This document shows, piece after piece, positions 8,388-17,238 of a DNA stretch of 64,000 nucleotides. The notes under the pieces were generated by a model. That model was not told where the DNA came from. It ran no database searches and saw nothing but the letters and a program-made list of their open reading frames with translations. Within the stretch, counting starts at the first letter, position 1, and every line of letters starts with the position of its first letter. The translations under genes were made by a program, and so were the position numbers. Source of the DNA: Duganella sp. BuS-21 (GTDB lineage Bacteria > Pseudomonadota > Gammaproteobacteria > Burkholderiales > Burkholderiaceae_D); the NCBI GenBank assembly GCA_041874725.1, contig CP097466.1, positions 806,001 to 870,000 of the forward strand, written 5' to 3'.

Positions 8388-8470
8388 CGTCGTCGTTCCC
8401 GCGCAAGCGGGAATCCATGCCGAGCATCGTGGCCGGCGCGGTATGGGTCCCCGCTTGCGCGAGGACGACG
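8388..8470. repeat. Paired inverted repeat between the two tldD/tldE pairs
   Basis: Two arms, 8388-8418 and 8443-8470, are near inverse complements. The left arm contains GTTCCCGCGCAAGCGGGAAT, and each arm is itself a small hairpin. The type (GTCNTTCCCGC..GCGGGAATCCATG) is the dispersed repeat often seen in proteobacteria and resembles the neisserial dRS3 sequence. A better-preserved member lies at 11480-11563. RNA from it could fold into a long stem and damp read-through or protect message ends. Confidence 0.75.
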
Positions 8471-8493
8471 CTTTTTGGCCGTAGGAGAATTCT

Positions 8494-10131
8494 GTGGAAC
8501 GTCGTTCATTTCTAAAAGTAGGCGCCATGTATGGCAGCAGCCTGCTGGTGCCGGTCTTCGGCAACGCCATCGCAGCCGAAGAGCTGCTCAACCCCATGGC
8601 AGTGCAGTTCAAGAAGTCGCTGGCCGACGCCGCCATGAACGCGGCCACCAAGGCCGGTGCCACGTATTGCGACGTGCGCATCGGCCGCTACCTGAACCAG
8701 TTCATCACCACGCGTGATCTGAACGTGGAAGATATCGTCAATACCGAATCGTCGGGCGTGGGCGTGCGCGTGATCGCCGGCGGCGCCTACGGTTTCTGCT
8801 CGACCAACGTGATGACCCTGGACTCGGTGGCGGACGCCGCGCGCCAGGCGGTGGCCATCGCCAAGGCCAACTCGCGCCTGCAAAGCGAGCCGGTGGTGCT
8901 GGCGCCGGTGAAGGGCGTAGGCGAGGTGGCATGGGCCACGCCGTTCAAGAAGGACTGGCGCGCCGTGCCGATCGCCGAAAAGGCCGAGCTGCTGATCGCG
9001 GCCAACAAGGCCGGCATGGACGCGGGCGCGAACTTCATGCGCTCCATGCTGTTCCAGGTGAACCAGCAGAAGTACTTCGCATCGACCGACGGTTCCTACA
9101 TCGACCAGGACATCCATCGTCTGTGGTCGCCGTTCACCGCCACGGCGGTGGACAAGTCGACCAACAAGTTCCGCACGCGGGACGGCCTGTCGTCGCCGGC
9201 AAGCATGGGCTATGAATTCTTCGACTGCAAACCAGAGCACCGCATCAAGGCGGCCGGCGGCGTGACTACGCTGTACAAGGGCGCTTACGACCTGATCGAA
9301 GATGCGCGCGCGGCGGGCCGGCAGGCGCGCGAGAAGCTGACCGCGAAAACGGTGGAGCCGGGCAAGTACGATCTGGTGCTGTCGCCGGAACACCTGTTCC
9401 TGACCATCCACGAGTCGGTCGGCCACGCCACTGAACTCGATCGCGTGTTGGGCTACGAGGCCAATTACGCCGGCACCAGCTTCGCCACGCTGGACAAGTG
9501 GAAGACCAAGAACTTCAAATACGGTTCGGACCTGGTCAACATCGTCGCCGACAAGACCACGCCGGCCTCGCTCGGCCTGGTGGCCTACGACGATGAAGGC
9601 GTGGCCGCCAAGCGCTGGGATCTGATCCGCAACGGCGTACTGGTGAACTACCAGGCCACGCGCGACCAGGCGGCCATGATCGGCGAGAAGGAGTCGCACG
9701 GCTGCTCGTATGCGGACAGCTGGAGCAGCGTGCAGTTCCAGCGCATGCCCAACGTGTCGCTGGAAGCGGGCAAGAAGAAGTTGACGCCGGACGAGATGGT
9801 CAAGGACATCAAGAAGGGCATTTACATCCTGGGTCGTGGTTCGTATTCGATCGACCAGCAGCGCTACAATTTCCAGTTCGGCGGCCAGTTGTACTTTGAA
9901 ATCAAGAACGGCAAGATCGTCAACCAGCTGGAAGATGTGGCCTACCAATCGAACACGCAGGAATTCTGGAACGCCTGCACGGCGCTGTGCGATGAACGCG
10001 ACTGGCGCATGGGCGGTTCCTTCTTCGACGGCAAGGGCCAGCCTAGCCAGGTCAGCGCGGTGTCGCACGGTTCGCCGACGACGCGCTTCAGCGGCATCAA
10101 CGTGATCAACACCGCCCGCAAGATTGGATAA
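8494..10131 (+). CDS. Tat-exported TldD-family metalloprotease, copy 2
   Basis: A 545-residue paralogue of the protein at 5385-7022, the same length and collinear throughout. The start is GTG, preceded by AGGAG. The twin-arginine motif is textbook here (RRSFLK), followed by a hydrophobic segment and A-I-A-A. The zinc motif HESVGH is at about residues 306-311, followed by ATELDRVLG. The late cysteine segment reads FWNACTALC. Differences from copy 1 are spread along the protein, so the duplication is not very recent and the copies may act on different peptides. The tldE-like gene follows with only 3 bases between. Confidence 0.93.
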   Translation: MERRSFLKVGAMYGSSLLVPVFGNAIAAEELLNPMAVQFKKSLADAAMNAATKAGATYCDVRIGRYLNQFITTRDLNVEDIVNTESSGVGVRVIAGGAYGFCSTNVMTLDSVADAARQAVAIAKANSRLQSEPVVLAPVKGVGEVAWATPFKKDWRAVPIAEKAELLIAANKAGMDAGANFMRSMLFQVNQQKYFASTDGSYIDQDIHRLWSPFTATAVDKSTNKFRTRDGLSSPASMGYEFFDCKPEHRIKAAGGVTTLYKGAYDLIEDARAAGRQAREKLTAKTVEPGKYDLVLSPEHLFLTIHESVGHATELDRVLGYEANYAGTSFATLDKWKTKNFKYGSDLVNIVADKTTPASLGLVAYDDEGVAAKRWDLIRNGVLVNYQATRDQAAMIGEKESHGCSYADSWSSVQFQRMPNVSLEAGKKKLTPDEMVKDIKKGIYILGRGSYSIDQQRYNFQFGGQLYFEIKNGKIVNQLEDVAYQSNTQEFWNACTALCDERDWRMGGSFFDGKGQPSQVSAVSHGSPTTRFSGINVINTARKIG

Positions 10132-10134
10132 AAC

Positions 10135-11472
10135 ATGAAGATGCTGTCACAGGAAGAAGCCAAGCGGATTTGCGACAAGGTGATGTCGCTGTCCAAGGCC
10201 GACGAGTGCCGGGTACAGATCAACGGCAGCCGCAATGGCAATATCCGCTATGCTCGCAACGAGGTCTCTACGGCGGGCATGATCGAGAACACCCAGCTGA
10301 CCGTGAGCGTCGCTTTCGGCAAGAAGCAGGGTACGGCGAGCATCAACGAGTTCGATGAAAAGTCGCTGGAAAAAGTGGTGCGTCGCGCGGAAGATGTGGC
10401 GCGCCTGGCGCCGGAGAATCCGGAATTCCTGGCGGCGATCAAGCAGCAGGATTTCAAGCCGTCCAACACCTACAGCGCGGCCACCGCCGCCATCGATCCA
10501 GAGTATCGCGCGGAAGTGGCTGCGGCCAGCATCAACTCGGCCAAGAAGCAGGGCCTGATTGCCGCCGGCTTCTTCAGCGACACCACCGGTTTTGAAACCG
10601 TGGCCAACTCGAACGGCGTGTTCGGCTACCAGACCTTGAGCAATCTCGGTTTCACGGTGACCACCCGCACCGAGGACGGTCGCGGCTCCGGCTGGGTGAC
10701 GCGCTCCGCCAACGATGCGCGCAAGTTCGATGCGCGCGAAGCGTCCGAGATCGCCATCGAGAAGGCGGTGAAATCGGTCGAGGCCAAGGCGCTGGAGCCG
10801 GGCCGTTACACCGTGATCCTGGAACCGGCGGCGACGTCGGAGATCATCGGTCGCATGTTCGGCGCCTTCGATGCGCGCCAGGCCGACGAGGGCCGCAGCT
10901 TCCTGTCGAAGAAGGGCGGCGGCAATCGCCTGGGCGAGAAGCTGTTCGATGAACAGGTCAATATCTGGGCCGACCCGTGGAACGAGGAAGTGCCGGTGCT
11001 GCCGTGGGATAACCAGGCCATGCTGGCGCGCGAGCGCCAGGACGTGATCAAGGGTGGCAAAGTCGCTGCGCTTGACTACACGCGCTTCTGGGCCGAGAAG
11101 CAGGGCCAGCGCGCCACCGGCCGTCACGGCAATATGATCATGGCCGGCGGCGGCAAGAGCACCGAGGAGCTGATCGCTTCGACCAAGAAGGGCATCCTGG
11201 TGACGCGCACCTGGTATATCCGCATGGTGGACCCGCAATCGCTGCTGCTCACCGGTTTGACCCGCGATGGCACTTTCTACATCGAGAACGGCAAGATCAA
11301 GCATCCGGTGAAGAACTTCCGCTTCAACGAAAGCCCGGTGACGATGCTGAACAATATCGATGAACTGGGCAAGCCGGTGCGCATCGGCGGCGACGAAGTG
11401 CGCTACCAGATGCTGATTCCGGCGATGAAGGTACGCGACTTCAACTTCACGTCGCTGTCGGACGCGGTGTAA
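10135..11472 (+). CDS. TldE/PmbA-family partner protein, copy 2
   Basis: A 445-residue TldE-like protein, the paralogue of 7041-8378 with the same architecture and no signal peptide. The gap to the tldD stop is 3 bases, which suggests translational coupling and equimolar synthesis with its partner. Like copy 1 it has no metal-binding HExxxH. The glycine-rich stretch LSKKGGGNRLGEKLFDEQVN and the tail NFNFTSLSDAV are shared with copy 1, pointing to conserved contact surfaces. Confidence 0.9.
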   Translation: MKMLSQEEAKRICDKVMSLSKADECRVQINGSRNGNIRYARNEVSTAGMIENTQLTVSVAFGKKQGTASINEFDEKSLEKVVRRAEDVARLAPENPEFLAAIKQQDFKPSNTYSAATAAIDPEYRAEVAAASINSAKKQGLIAAGFFSDTTGFETVANSNGVFGYQTLSNLGFTVTTRTEDGRGSGWVTRSANDARKFDAREASEIAIEKAVKSVEAKALEPGRYTVILEPAATSEIIGRMFGAFDARQADEGRSFLSKKGGGNRLGEKLFDEQVNIWADPWNEEVPVLPWDNQAMLARERQDVIKGGKVAALDYTRFWAEKQGQRATGRHGNMIMAGGGKSTEELIASTKKGILVTRTWYIRMVDPQSLLLTGLTRDGTFYIENGKIKHPVKNFRFNESPVTMLNNIDELGKPVRIGGDEVRYQMLIPAMKVRDFNFTSLSDAV

Positions 11473-11479
11473 AAAATAC

Positions 11480-11563
11480 CCCGTCATTCCCGCGAAAGCG
11501 GGAATCCATGCTGTGGCTGAATGCAGGCGGCGTATGGATTCCCGCCTGCGCGGGAATGACGGG
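11480..11563. repeat. Paired inverted repeat with dRS3-like ends
   Basis: Left arm 11480-11509 and right arm 11534-11563 are near-perfect inverse complements. Both contain the pattern ATTCCC-N8-GGGAAT (spacers GCGAAAGC and GCCTGCGC). The element fills the gap between tldE copy 2 and the DUF4159 gene. It is a dispersed-repeat type; in RNA it would form a stem of about 30 base pairs. Confidence 0.8.
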
Positions 11564-11580
11564 AAAATAAGGATAAACGG

Positions 11581-12204
11581 GTGGCTTCTTACGATTTCTA
11601 TTTCACGCGCCTGACTTACGAGTCGGGCGACTGGGATGTGGATGTTCGCATGCCCAGCAACGTGCTCAATTCGCTGGTCGAATATACGACCTTGCGGGTC
11701 GATCCCGTTGAGCGCATCGTCGCGCTGTCCGATCCGAAGATGCTGGAGGCGCCGTTCTGCTATTTCGCCGGCCACAAGCTGGTGCAGTTCACGGCGGCCG
11801 AACGCAAGAATCTGGAGCGCTACATCAAGGGCGGCGGCTTCCTGTTCGTGGACGACTGCAATCACGACATCGACGGGCTGTTCGCGAAATCGTTCGAGGC
11901 TGAAATCGCCCGTATCTTCGGGCCGAAAGCGCTGCACAAGATCCCCAACAACCATCCGATTTATTCAAGCTTCTTCAAGTTCGAGGATGGACCGCCGAAT
12001 ACCGGCGTGGAGCTGAACGGCTGGGGCGACGATCTGGTGCACGATTACCTGAAGGCGGTCGAGGTGGGCGGCCGCGTGCGGCTTTTGTACAGCAACAAGG
12101 ACTACGGCTGCGAGTGGGACTATGACTTCCGCAACAAGCGTTTTCTCGCGGTCGACAATACCCGCTTTGCGGTCAATATCATTCAATATGCGTTGGGAGC
12201 GTAG
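11581..12204 (+). CDS. DUF4159 domain protein
   Basis: A 207-residue protein with a GTG start and AAGGA just upstream. It matches the DUF4159 family, a ThuA/glutamine-amidotransferase-like fold of unknown activity. Visible family features are the opening YDFYFTRLTYESGDWD, the central KGGGFLFVDDCNHDIDG and the end RFAVNIIQYALG. There is no signal peptide or membrane helix, so it should be cytoplasmic. DUF4159 genes commonly travel with MoxR, DUF58 and BatA genes, and this is the first of that block, five bases before moxR. Function is unknown. Confidence 0.85.
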   Translation: MASYDFYFTRLTYESGDWDVDVRMPSNVLNSLVEYTTLRVDPVERIVALSDPKMLEAPFCYFAGHKLVQFTAAERKNLERYIKGGGFLFVDDCNHDIDGLFAKSFEAEIARIFGPKALHKIPNNHPIYSSFFKFEDGPPNTGVELNGWGDDLVHDYLKAVEVGGRVRLLYSNKDYGCEWDYDFRNKRFLAVDNTRFAVNIIQYALGA

Positions 12205-12209
12205 TTATT

Positions 12210-13211
12210 ATGGCTGATGGTGCAATCGCCTGGAGCGAACAAGAAATCGGTGCGTTGACGGCCAAGGTGAAGGCGCTGAAGGCCAGCATGTCGCGCGTGA
12301 TTATCGGTCAGGAGAATGTGATCGATTCACTGATTATCTGCCTGCTGGCCGGCGGCCACGCGCTGGTGGAAGGCGTGCCGGGACTGGGCAAGACGCTGCT
12401 GGTGAAGTCGCTGTCGCAGGCCACCGAGCTGGACTTCCATCGTGTGCAGTTCACGCCGGACCTGATGCCTTCCGATATCGTCGGCACCGAGATCCTGGAA
12501 GAAGATCATGCGACGCGCAAGCGCGAGTTCCGCTTCCAGCAAGGGCCGGTGTTCACGCAGGTGCTGCTGGCCGATGAGATCAACCGCGCACCGCCGAAGA
12601 CGCAGTCGGCGCTGCTGGAAGCGATGCAGGAACGTTCGGTGACCTTCGCCGGCCAGACGCACAAGCTGCCCAAGCCTTTCTTTGTGCTGGCGACGCAGAA
12701 TCCGATCGAGCAGGCGGGCACCTATCCGCTGCCGGAAGCGCAGCTGGACCGTTTCCTGTTGCGTATCGACGTGGTGTACCCGAGCGAGGAAGAGGAGATC
12801 GCCATGGTCTCCGCCACCACCAACGCCGGCCTGAAAGACGCCGAGCCGGTGATGGACGTGGCGACGCTGCTGCGCCTGCAGCAGCTGGTGCGCGATATCG
12901 AGATCGGCGATCATCTGGTGGCGTATGCCACGCGCCTGGTGCGCGCCACGCGTCCGGCGCTGACTACGGTGCCGGCGGTGAAGAAGCATATCGGCTGGGG
13001 GGCCGGTCCGCGCGCCGGCCAGGCGTTGGTGCTGGCGTCCAAGGCGCGCGCGCTGATGCAGGGTCGCTTGGCCGTCACGCGTGAGGATATCGGCGAGATG
13101 CTGCTGCCGGTGCTGGCGCACCGCGTGATACGCAACTTCGAGGCGGAAGCGGATGGCGTGGCGATTGCCGACATCCTGCAGGCGCTGCGCGAGTATATCC
13201 GCCCTGAATAA
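12210..13211 (+). CDS. MoxR-family AAA+ ATPase
   Basis: A 333-residue MoxR-type AAA+ chaperone. Walker A is at residues 55-62 (GVPGLGKT), Walker B at about 119-127 (LLADEINRA), and sensor 1 is FFVLATQNPIEQAGTYPLPEAQLDRF. Family members act with DUF58 and von Willebrand-type proteins to load cofactors or assemble periplasmic or membrane complexes. It is cytoplasmic. It sits five bases after the DUF4159 gene and eight before the DUF58 gene, clearly in one operon. Confidence 0.95.
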   Translation: MADGAIAWSEQEIGALTAKVKALKASMSRVIIGQENVIDSLIICLLAGGHALVEGVPGLGKTLLVKSLSQATELDFHRVQFTPDLMPSDIVGTEILEEDHATRKREFRFQQGPVFTQVLLADEINRAPPKTQSALLEAMQERSVTFAGQTHKLPKPFFVLATQNPIEQAGTYPLPEAQLDRFLLRIDVVYPSEEEEIAMVSATTNAGLKDAEPVMDVATLLRLQQLVRDIEIGDHLVAYATRLVRATRPALTTVPAVKKHIGWGAGPRAGQALVLASKARALMQGRLAVTREDIGEMLLPVLAHRVIRNFEAEADGVAIADILQALREYIRPE

Positions 13212-13218
13212 GCAGCCG

Positions 13219-14172
13219 ATGCAGACTACCGCAAAGTCGTCCAAAGACGCCGCCGTTGGTGCGTCCAATGGCGCGTCGCCGGCCGGCGCCATGACGGCCA
13301 TGATGGCCCGGACCAAGGATCTGGAACTGGTGATCCGCCATGTGCTGGCGGGGCTTGGCCACGGCATTCACGCCGGCCGCGAGCGCGGTGCCGGCGTCGA
13401 GTTCTCGGAATACCGGGCCTACTCGCCCGGCGATGAGTGGCGTCGTGTGGACTGGAAGCTGCTGGCCCGCGCCGACCGCTACTTCGTCCGCGAGGCGGAG
13501 CGCGACAGCCATGTAGCGACCTGGCTGGTGCTGGATGCCACGGCGTCGATGGCGGAGCCCAGCCGCGAGATCAACGGCATCGACAAGCTCTGGTTCGCGC
13601 GCACGGTGCTGGCCTGCGTGGCCGCCATCGCCCAGCGCCAGGGCGATGCCTTCGGCCTGGTGGTTTGCAGCGACGCTAAAGTCGATTTCATGCAAGCTTC
13701 GCGCGGGCCGCGCCAGTTGCAGCGCGTGCTGGCCGCCCTGTCGAAAGCCGAGCCGCGCGGCCAACTGCCGGCCGCCGATGTACTGCGCGCCAATCTGCAC
13801 TTCGCACGCTCGCCGAGCATGATCTTCGCTGCCAGCGATTTTCTGGACTGGCCGTCGCCGCTGAGCGAAGCCTTGCTACGGCTGCGCAATATGCGCCACG
13901 ACGTGCGTTTGCTGACGCTGCGCACGCAGGCGGAAGTGGACGCCAGTTTCAAATCCGGCTCCGCGTATCGCGATCCGGAACAAGCCGACGGTCTGCATCG
14001 CATGAGCAATGCCGACCGTGAAACCTACAAGCAGCAAAGCCGCGCGCACTTTGATAGCGTGGCGGGCAACTGCCGTCAAAACAACATCGTCCACTACGAG
14101 GCGCGCATCGAGCAGCCTTTGAGCGGCGTCTTGCGTAGCTGGCTGCAGCTGGCGGGAGCGCGGGCAAAATGA
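13219..14172 (+). CDS. DUF58 domain protein (MoxR partner)
   Basis: A 317-residue protein from the ATG at 13219, the first in-frame ATG after the moxR stop. The frame is open further upstream, but that part overlaps moxR and looks like shadow sequence. The DUF58 signature EYRAYSPGDEWRRVDWKLLAR is present at about residues 70-90, followed by a von Willebrand A-like segment (LVLDATASM, a MIDAS-like D-x-T-x-S). DUF58 proteins are usual partners of MoxR ATPases. The end overlaps the next gene by ATGA. Confidence 0.9.
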   Translation: MQTTAKSSKDAAVGASNGASPAGAMTAMMARTKDLELVIRHVLAGLGHGIHAGRERGAGVEFSEYRAYSPGDEWRRVDWKLLARADRYFVREAERDSHVATWLVLDATASMAEPSREINGIDKLWFARTVLACVAAIAQRQGDAFGLVVCSDAKVDFMQASRGPRQLQRVLAALSKAEPRGQLPAADVLRANLHFARSPSMIFAASDFLDWPSPLSEALLRLRNMRHDVRLLTLRTQAEVDASFKSGSAYRDPEQADGLHRMSNADRETYKQQSRAHFDSVAGNCRQNNIVHYEARIEQPLSGVLRSWLQLAGARAK

Positions 14173-15224
14173 TCTTGAGTTCCTATCCTATGTGGTGGCT
14201 GGCGCTGCCGGTGTTGCTGCTGCCGGTGTGGTGGCATCGCCAGAAGCGCCAGCGCCTGAAAGCCGAGCCGTTGGCGACGGCGCGCTTCCTGCCGGCGGCA
14301 ACGCCGGAGCAGCTGCGCGTCTGGCAATGGCGCGACAAGGTGCTGCTGGTGCTGCGCTGCCTGCTGCTGCTGGCGCTGATCGCCTGGCTGGCCGCCACCA
14401 TCTTCCCATGGCGCGGCGACACGGTGCTGGTGGATATTGGCGCGGACAAAGCGTGGGCAGAAAAGGAAATCGCCGCCGCCGGCTTCGGCGTGGCGCGCCG
14501 CATGGACTTGCCTGCGGACGTGCTGCAATGGCTGCGCCAGAACGAACGCGATTGGCGCCCGACCGCCAAACTGCTGATCGTCGCCCGCGCCGACCAAATA
14601 GCCATGCCGCCCCGCGTGCCGCAATTCAGCCACCAACTAGCACTCCGCACCCAGCCGCCGCCCGCCGCCGCCAAGAAGGTCACGCCGGTCGTGCGCGACG
14701 TCGCTTTGGGCGCGCCGGCTGCGCGTAGTGGCGCCTGGCGCTCGCTGTTCGCTGCTTTCGACAGCGCCGGTACTGCCGCCGTCCGCCACACGCTCGCCGC
14801 CGAGCCGAGCGCCGGCACCACGCTGATTGTCTGGGACACGCCGGACACCGTGCCGCCCGCGAACTGGCGTGCGCCGCACTGGTGGATCGCCGCCATGCCC
14901 GCCGCTTTCCCCGAACTGGCCAAGGTCTCGACGCTGACTATCAACGGCATCACGCTGAAATACGCCGACTCCCCGCGTGGCCGCCTCTGGACCTCCGACA
15001 CCTTTCCGCCGCGCGACGCCGACGCCGCCCGCGCGCTCTACGAAGCCTGGCAACTGCTGGCCGCCGCGCCCGCACCAACCTACGCCACGGCATCGCAAAC
15101 CTTCGCCGCCGCCCGCAACACGCCGTCCGCCATCACCGACGCCAAACCTGCCACCTGGCTCGCCCTGGCCCTGCTGGCCCTCTTCATGATCGAACGGATA
15201 CTCACCCATGCCCGCCGCCACTGA
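14169..15224 (+). CDS. BatA-like membrane protein
   Basis: A 351-residue protein with an N-terminal BatA-type region: a first membrane helix (MWWLALPVLLLPVWW) followed by WHRQKRQRLK, and a second at about residues 58-78 (VLLVLRCLLLLALIAWLAA). A periplasmic or cytoplasmic middle domain without recognisable catalytic residues follows, then a final membrane helix (TWLALALLALFMIERIL). The start codon overlaps the DUF58 stop as ATGA, and the end overlaps the next start by 17 bases. It probably anchors a MoxR/DUF58 complex at the inner membrane. The exact role is unknown. Confidence 0.8.
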   Translation: MILSSYPMWWLALPVLLLPVWWHRQKRQRLKAEPLATARFLPAATPEQLRVWQWRDKVLLVLRCLLLLALIAWLAATIFPWRGDTVLVDIGADKAWAEKEIAAAGFGVARRMDLPADVLQWLRQNERDWRPTAKLLIVARADQIAMPPRVPQFSHQLALRTQPPPAAAKKVTPVVRDVALGAPAARSGAWRSLFAAFDSAGTAAVRHTLAAEPSAGTTLIVWDTPDTVPPANWRAPHWWIAAMPAAFPELAKVSTLTINGITLKYADSPRGRLWTSDTFPPRDADAARALYEAWQLLAAAPAPTYATASQTFAAARNTPSAITDAKPATWLALALLALFMIERILTHARRH

Positions 15225-17238
15225 TTACCTGTGCGGCCGCCTCTGGAGCGCCATTCTGCGCCGCCGCGCACCGCAATGGCTGGCCGTACTCGCGCCGCTC
15301 GCGCTGGCCACCTACCTGCTCCCCGCCGCCCGTCCGGCCTTGGCCGCAGCTACCGCCATCAGCGCCGCCTGGATCGTTGCAGATGCTTTCCGCTGGCGCC
15401 GCCGCATCGGCCAGCAATGGACGTCCTGGCTAAACGCCGCCATCCCGCAATTGGAAGACAGCAGCACCCTGCTGGCCGAAGAGGCACGGACACCGATCGC
15501 CAAACTCCAGCAACAACGCCTGCAAGTCCGCCTTGCCGACGTACTCACCGATGCCGACTACCAGAGTATCGCCCGCACCCGCACGCGATTTGCCATCCTT
15601 CCGCTTGCACTGAGCCTGCTGGCCGCCGGCAGCGCCGTCGCCTGGCAAGGCAAGCAAGCCGCAGCCGCCGCGCCGCCACCAGCAGCACAATCCAACAAGC
15701 CGATCGTCGACGGCGAAATCCACCTGCGCGTCACGCCGCCGGCCTACACCGGCGTAGCGCCATTCGAAACCGGCGCCCGCGACATCCAGATCCCGCAATA
15801 CTCGGAAGTCCGCTGGTGCATCAACAACCCGAAGGGCGCACAGGCCGCAGTGGAACTGGGCGATGGCCAGATGCTCCCCGTTACCGCCGACTGCGCAAAA
15901 ATCCGCGTTGAAGACTCGCTGTTCTGGCGCGCGCGCGGCACGGCCTCCAGCCGCTACAACATCCGCGTCACGCCAGACCAGGCGCCGCAAGTCACCATCG
16001 TCGAACCGACGGAACTGATCCACATGCTGGCCAAGGACGCCAAGACCGTACAACTCTCGGTCAGCGCAAAAGACGATTACGCGATCGTTCGCGCCAGCCT
16101 GCACATGACGCTTGCACGCGGCAGCGGCGAAAACATCCGTTTCAGCGACAAGGAAGTTCCGCTGCCGCAGTCGACCGATCCCAAATCGCGCAACTGGAAA
16201 AAACAGTGGACGCTGGCGGAACTCGGCATGGAGCCCGGCGATGAACTCTACTTCTTCGTCCGCGCCACCGACAACGCACCGAGTCCGCACACCGCGCAAT
16301 CGCCGACTTACACGCTGCGCCTGCCCGGTGCCGAAGCCGAAAGCCTGGAATCGACCGCGTTGCCAACCATGGCCAAGCCGGAAAACCTGCGCAGCCAACG
16401 CCAGATCATCATCGACACCGAACAACTGGTAGCCGACCTGAAAGCGCATCCGGACATGCCGCAGGCGACGCTGCGCAACCGCAGCGAAATCATCGCCTCC
16501 GACCAGGCCAAGCTGCGCCTGCGCTACGGCCAGTTCCTCGGCGAGGAATCGAGCCTGTTCGGCGAAGAGGAACACGGCCATGAAGAGAATCACGGCGGCG
16601 CCGAAAGGCCGGGCAGCGAAATCTCCGTCATGAAAGCCTTCGGCCACGCCCACGACATGGAGGACAACGCCACCATCTTCGACCCGCAGACCAAGGCCAT
16701 ATTGAAACGTGCATTGTCCGCCATGTGGGACGCGGAAAAGTCCCTGCGCGCCATCTCACCGAAGCCCGCACTGCCGCCCGAGTACAAGGCGCTGGAAGCG
16801 ATCAAGGAACTGCAATCGGCGGAGCGCGTCTACCTGCACCGCACGGCCTTCGTGCCGCCGGCGCTGAAGGAAGAGAAGCGCATGACCGGTGACGTCGTCG
16901 GCGCCATGAGCTACAAGCGCGCACAAGGCGCGGCCAGCGACACGGTGCCGGCCGAAGTGCGTGAACTGGTGCAGGCACTGTCGCAGGACGGTGCGTTGCC
17001 GGCGCTGTGGAGCAAGGCTGCGCGCGACACCATCGGCGCGCGCATCAGCGACCAGGAACAGAAGCTCGGCGCGCAGCGCGCGGTGCAGGATGTGCAGGAT
17101 GGCTGCGTGCCATGCCGTGGCGAATTGCGGGCCTGGTTGCGCGGTACGCTGGCGGATGCGCCGGTGCTGCTGCAGGCGCACCCTTCGGCGGATACGCCAT
17201 TCGGCCGCGCGTGGAACGGCAAGGAGCAGGTCAAATGA
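15208..17238 (+). CDS. DUF4175-like membrane protein
   Basis: A 676-residue protein with about three N-terminal membrane segments (within residues 14-55 and near 125-145). A long extracytoplasmic region carries HLRVTPPAYTG and SVSAKDDYAI..ASLHM, patterns typical of DUF4175 proteins, which look like repeated immunoglobulin-like folds. A charged, helical C-terminal part has a Glu/His-rich stretch at about 450-465 (EEEHGHEENHG). It has no known enzymatic motif. It overlaps the gene before it by 17 bases and the next by four (ATGA). In this operon type it is the large structural component. Confidence 0.75.
   Translation: MPAATDYLCGRLWSAILRRRAPQWLAVLAPLALATYLLPAARPALAAATAISAAWIVADAFRWRRRIGQQWTSWLNAAIPQLEDSSTLLAEEARTPIAKLQQQRLQVRLADVLTDADYQSIARTRTRFAILPLALSLLAAGSAVAWQGKQAAAAAPPPAAQSNKPIVDGEIHLRVTPPAYTGVAPFETGARDIQIPQYSEVRWCINNPKGAQAAVELGDGQMLPVTADCAKIRVEDSLFWRARGTASSRYNIRVTPDQAPQVTIVEPTELIHMLAKDAKTVQLSVSAKDDYAIVRASLHMTLARGSGENIRFSDKEVPLPQSTDPKSRNWKKQWTLAELGMEPGDELYFFVRATDNAPSPHTAQSPTYTLRLPGAEAESLESTALPTMAKPENLRSQRQIIIDTEQLVADLKAHPDMPQATLRNRSEIIASDQAKLRLRYGQFLGEESSLFGEEEHGHEENHGGAERPGSEISVMKAFGHAHDMEDNATIFDPQTKAILKRALSAMWDAEKSLRAISPKPALPPEYKALEAIKELQSAERVYLHRTAFVPPALKEEKRMTGDVVGAMSYKRAQGAASDTVPAEVRELVQALSQDGALPALWSKAARDTIGARISDQEQKLGAQRAVQDVQDGCVPCRGELRAWLRGTLADAPVLLQAHPSADTPFGRAWNGKEQVK

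Noticed and set aside
5253..8681. 1142-codon open frame on the minus strand
   Set aside because: It is antisense to tldD and tldE copy 1, whose protein motifs are unambiguous. Long antisense frames are common in GC-rich genes, and its sequence is His/Arg/Val-rich without any domain.
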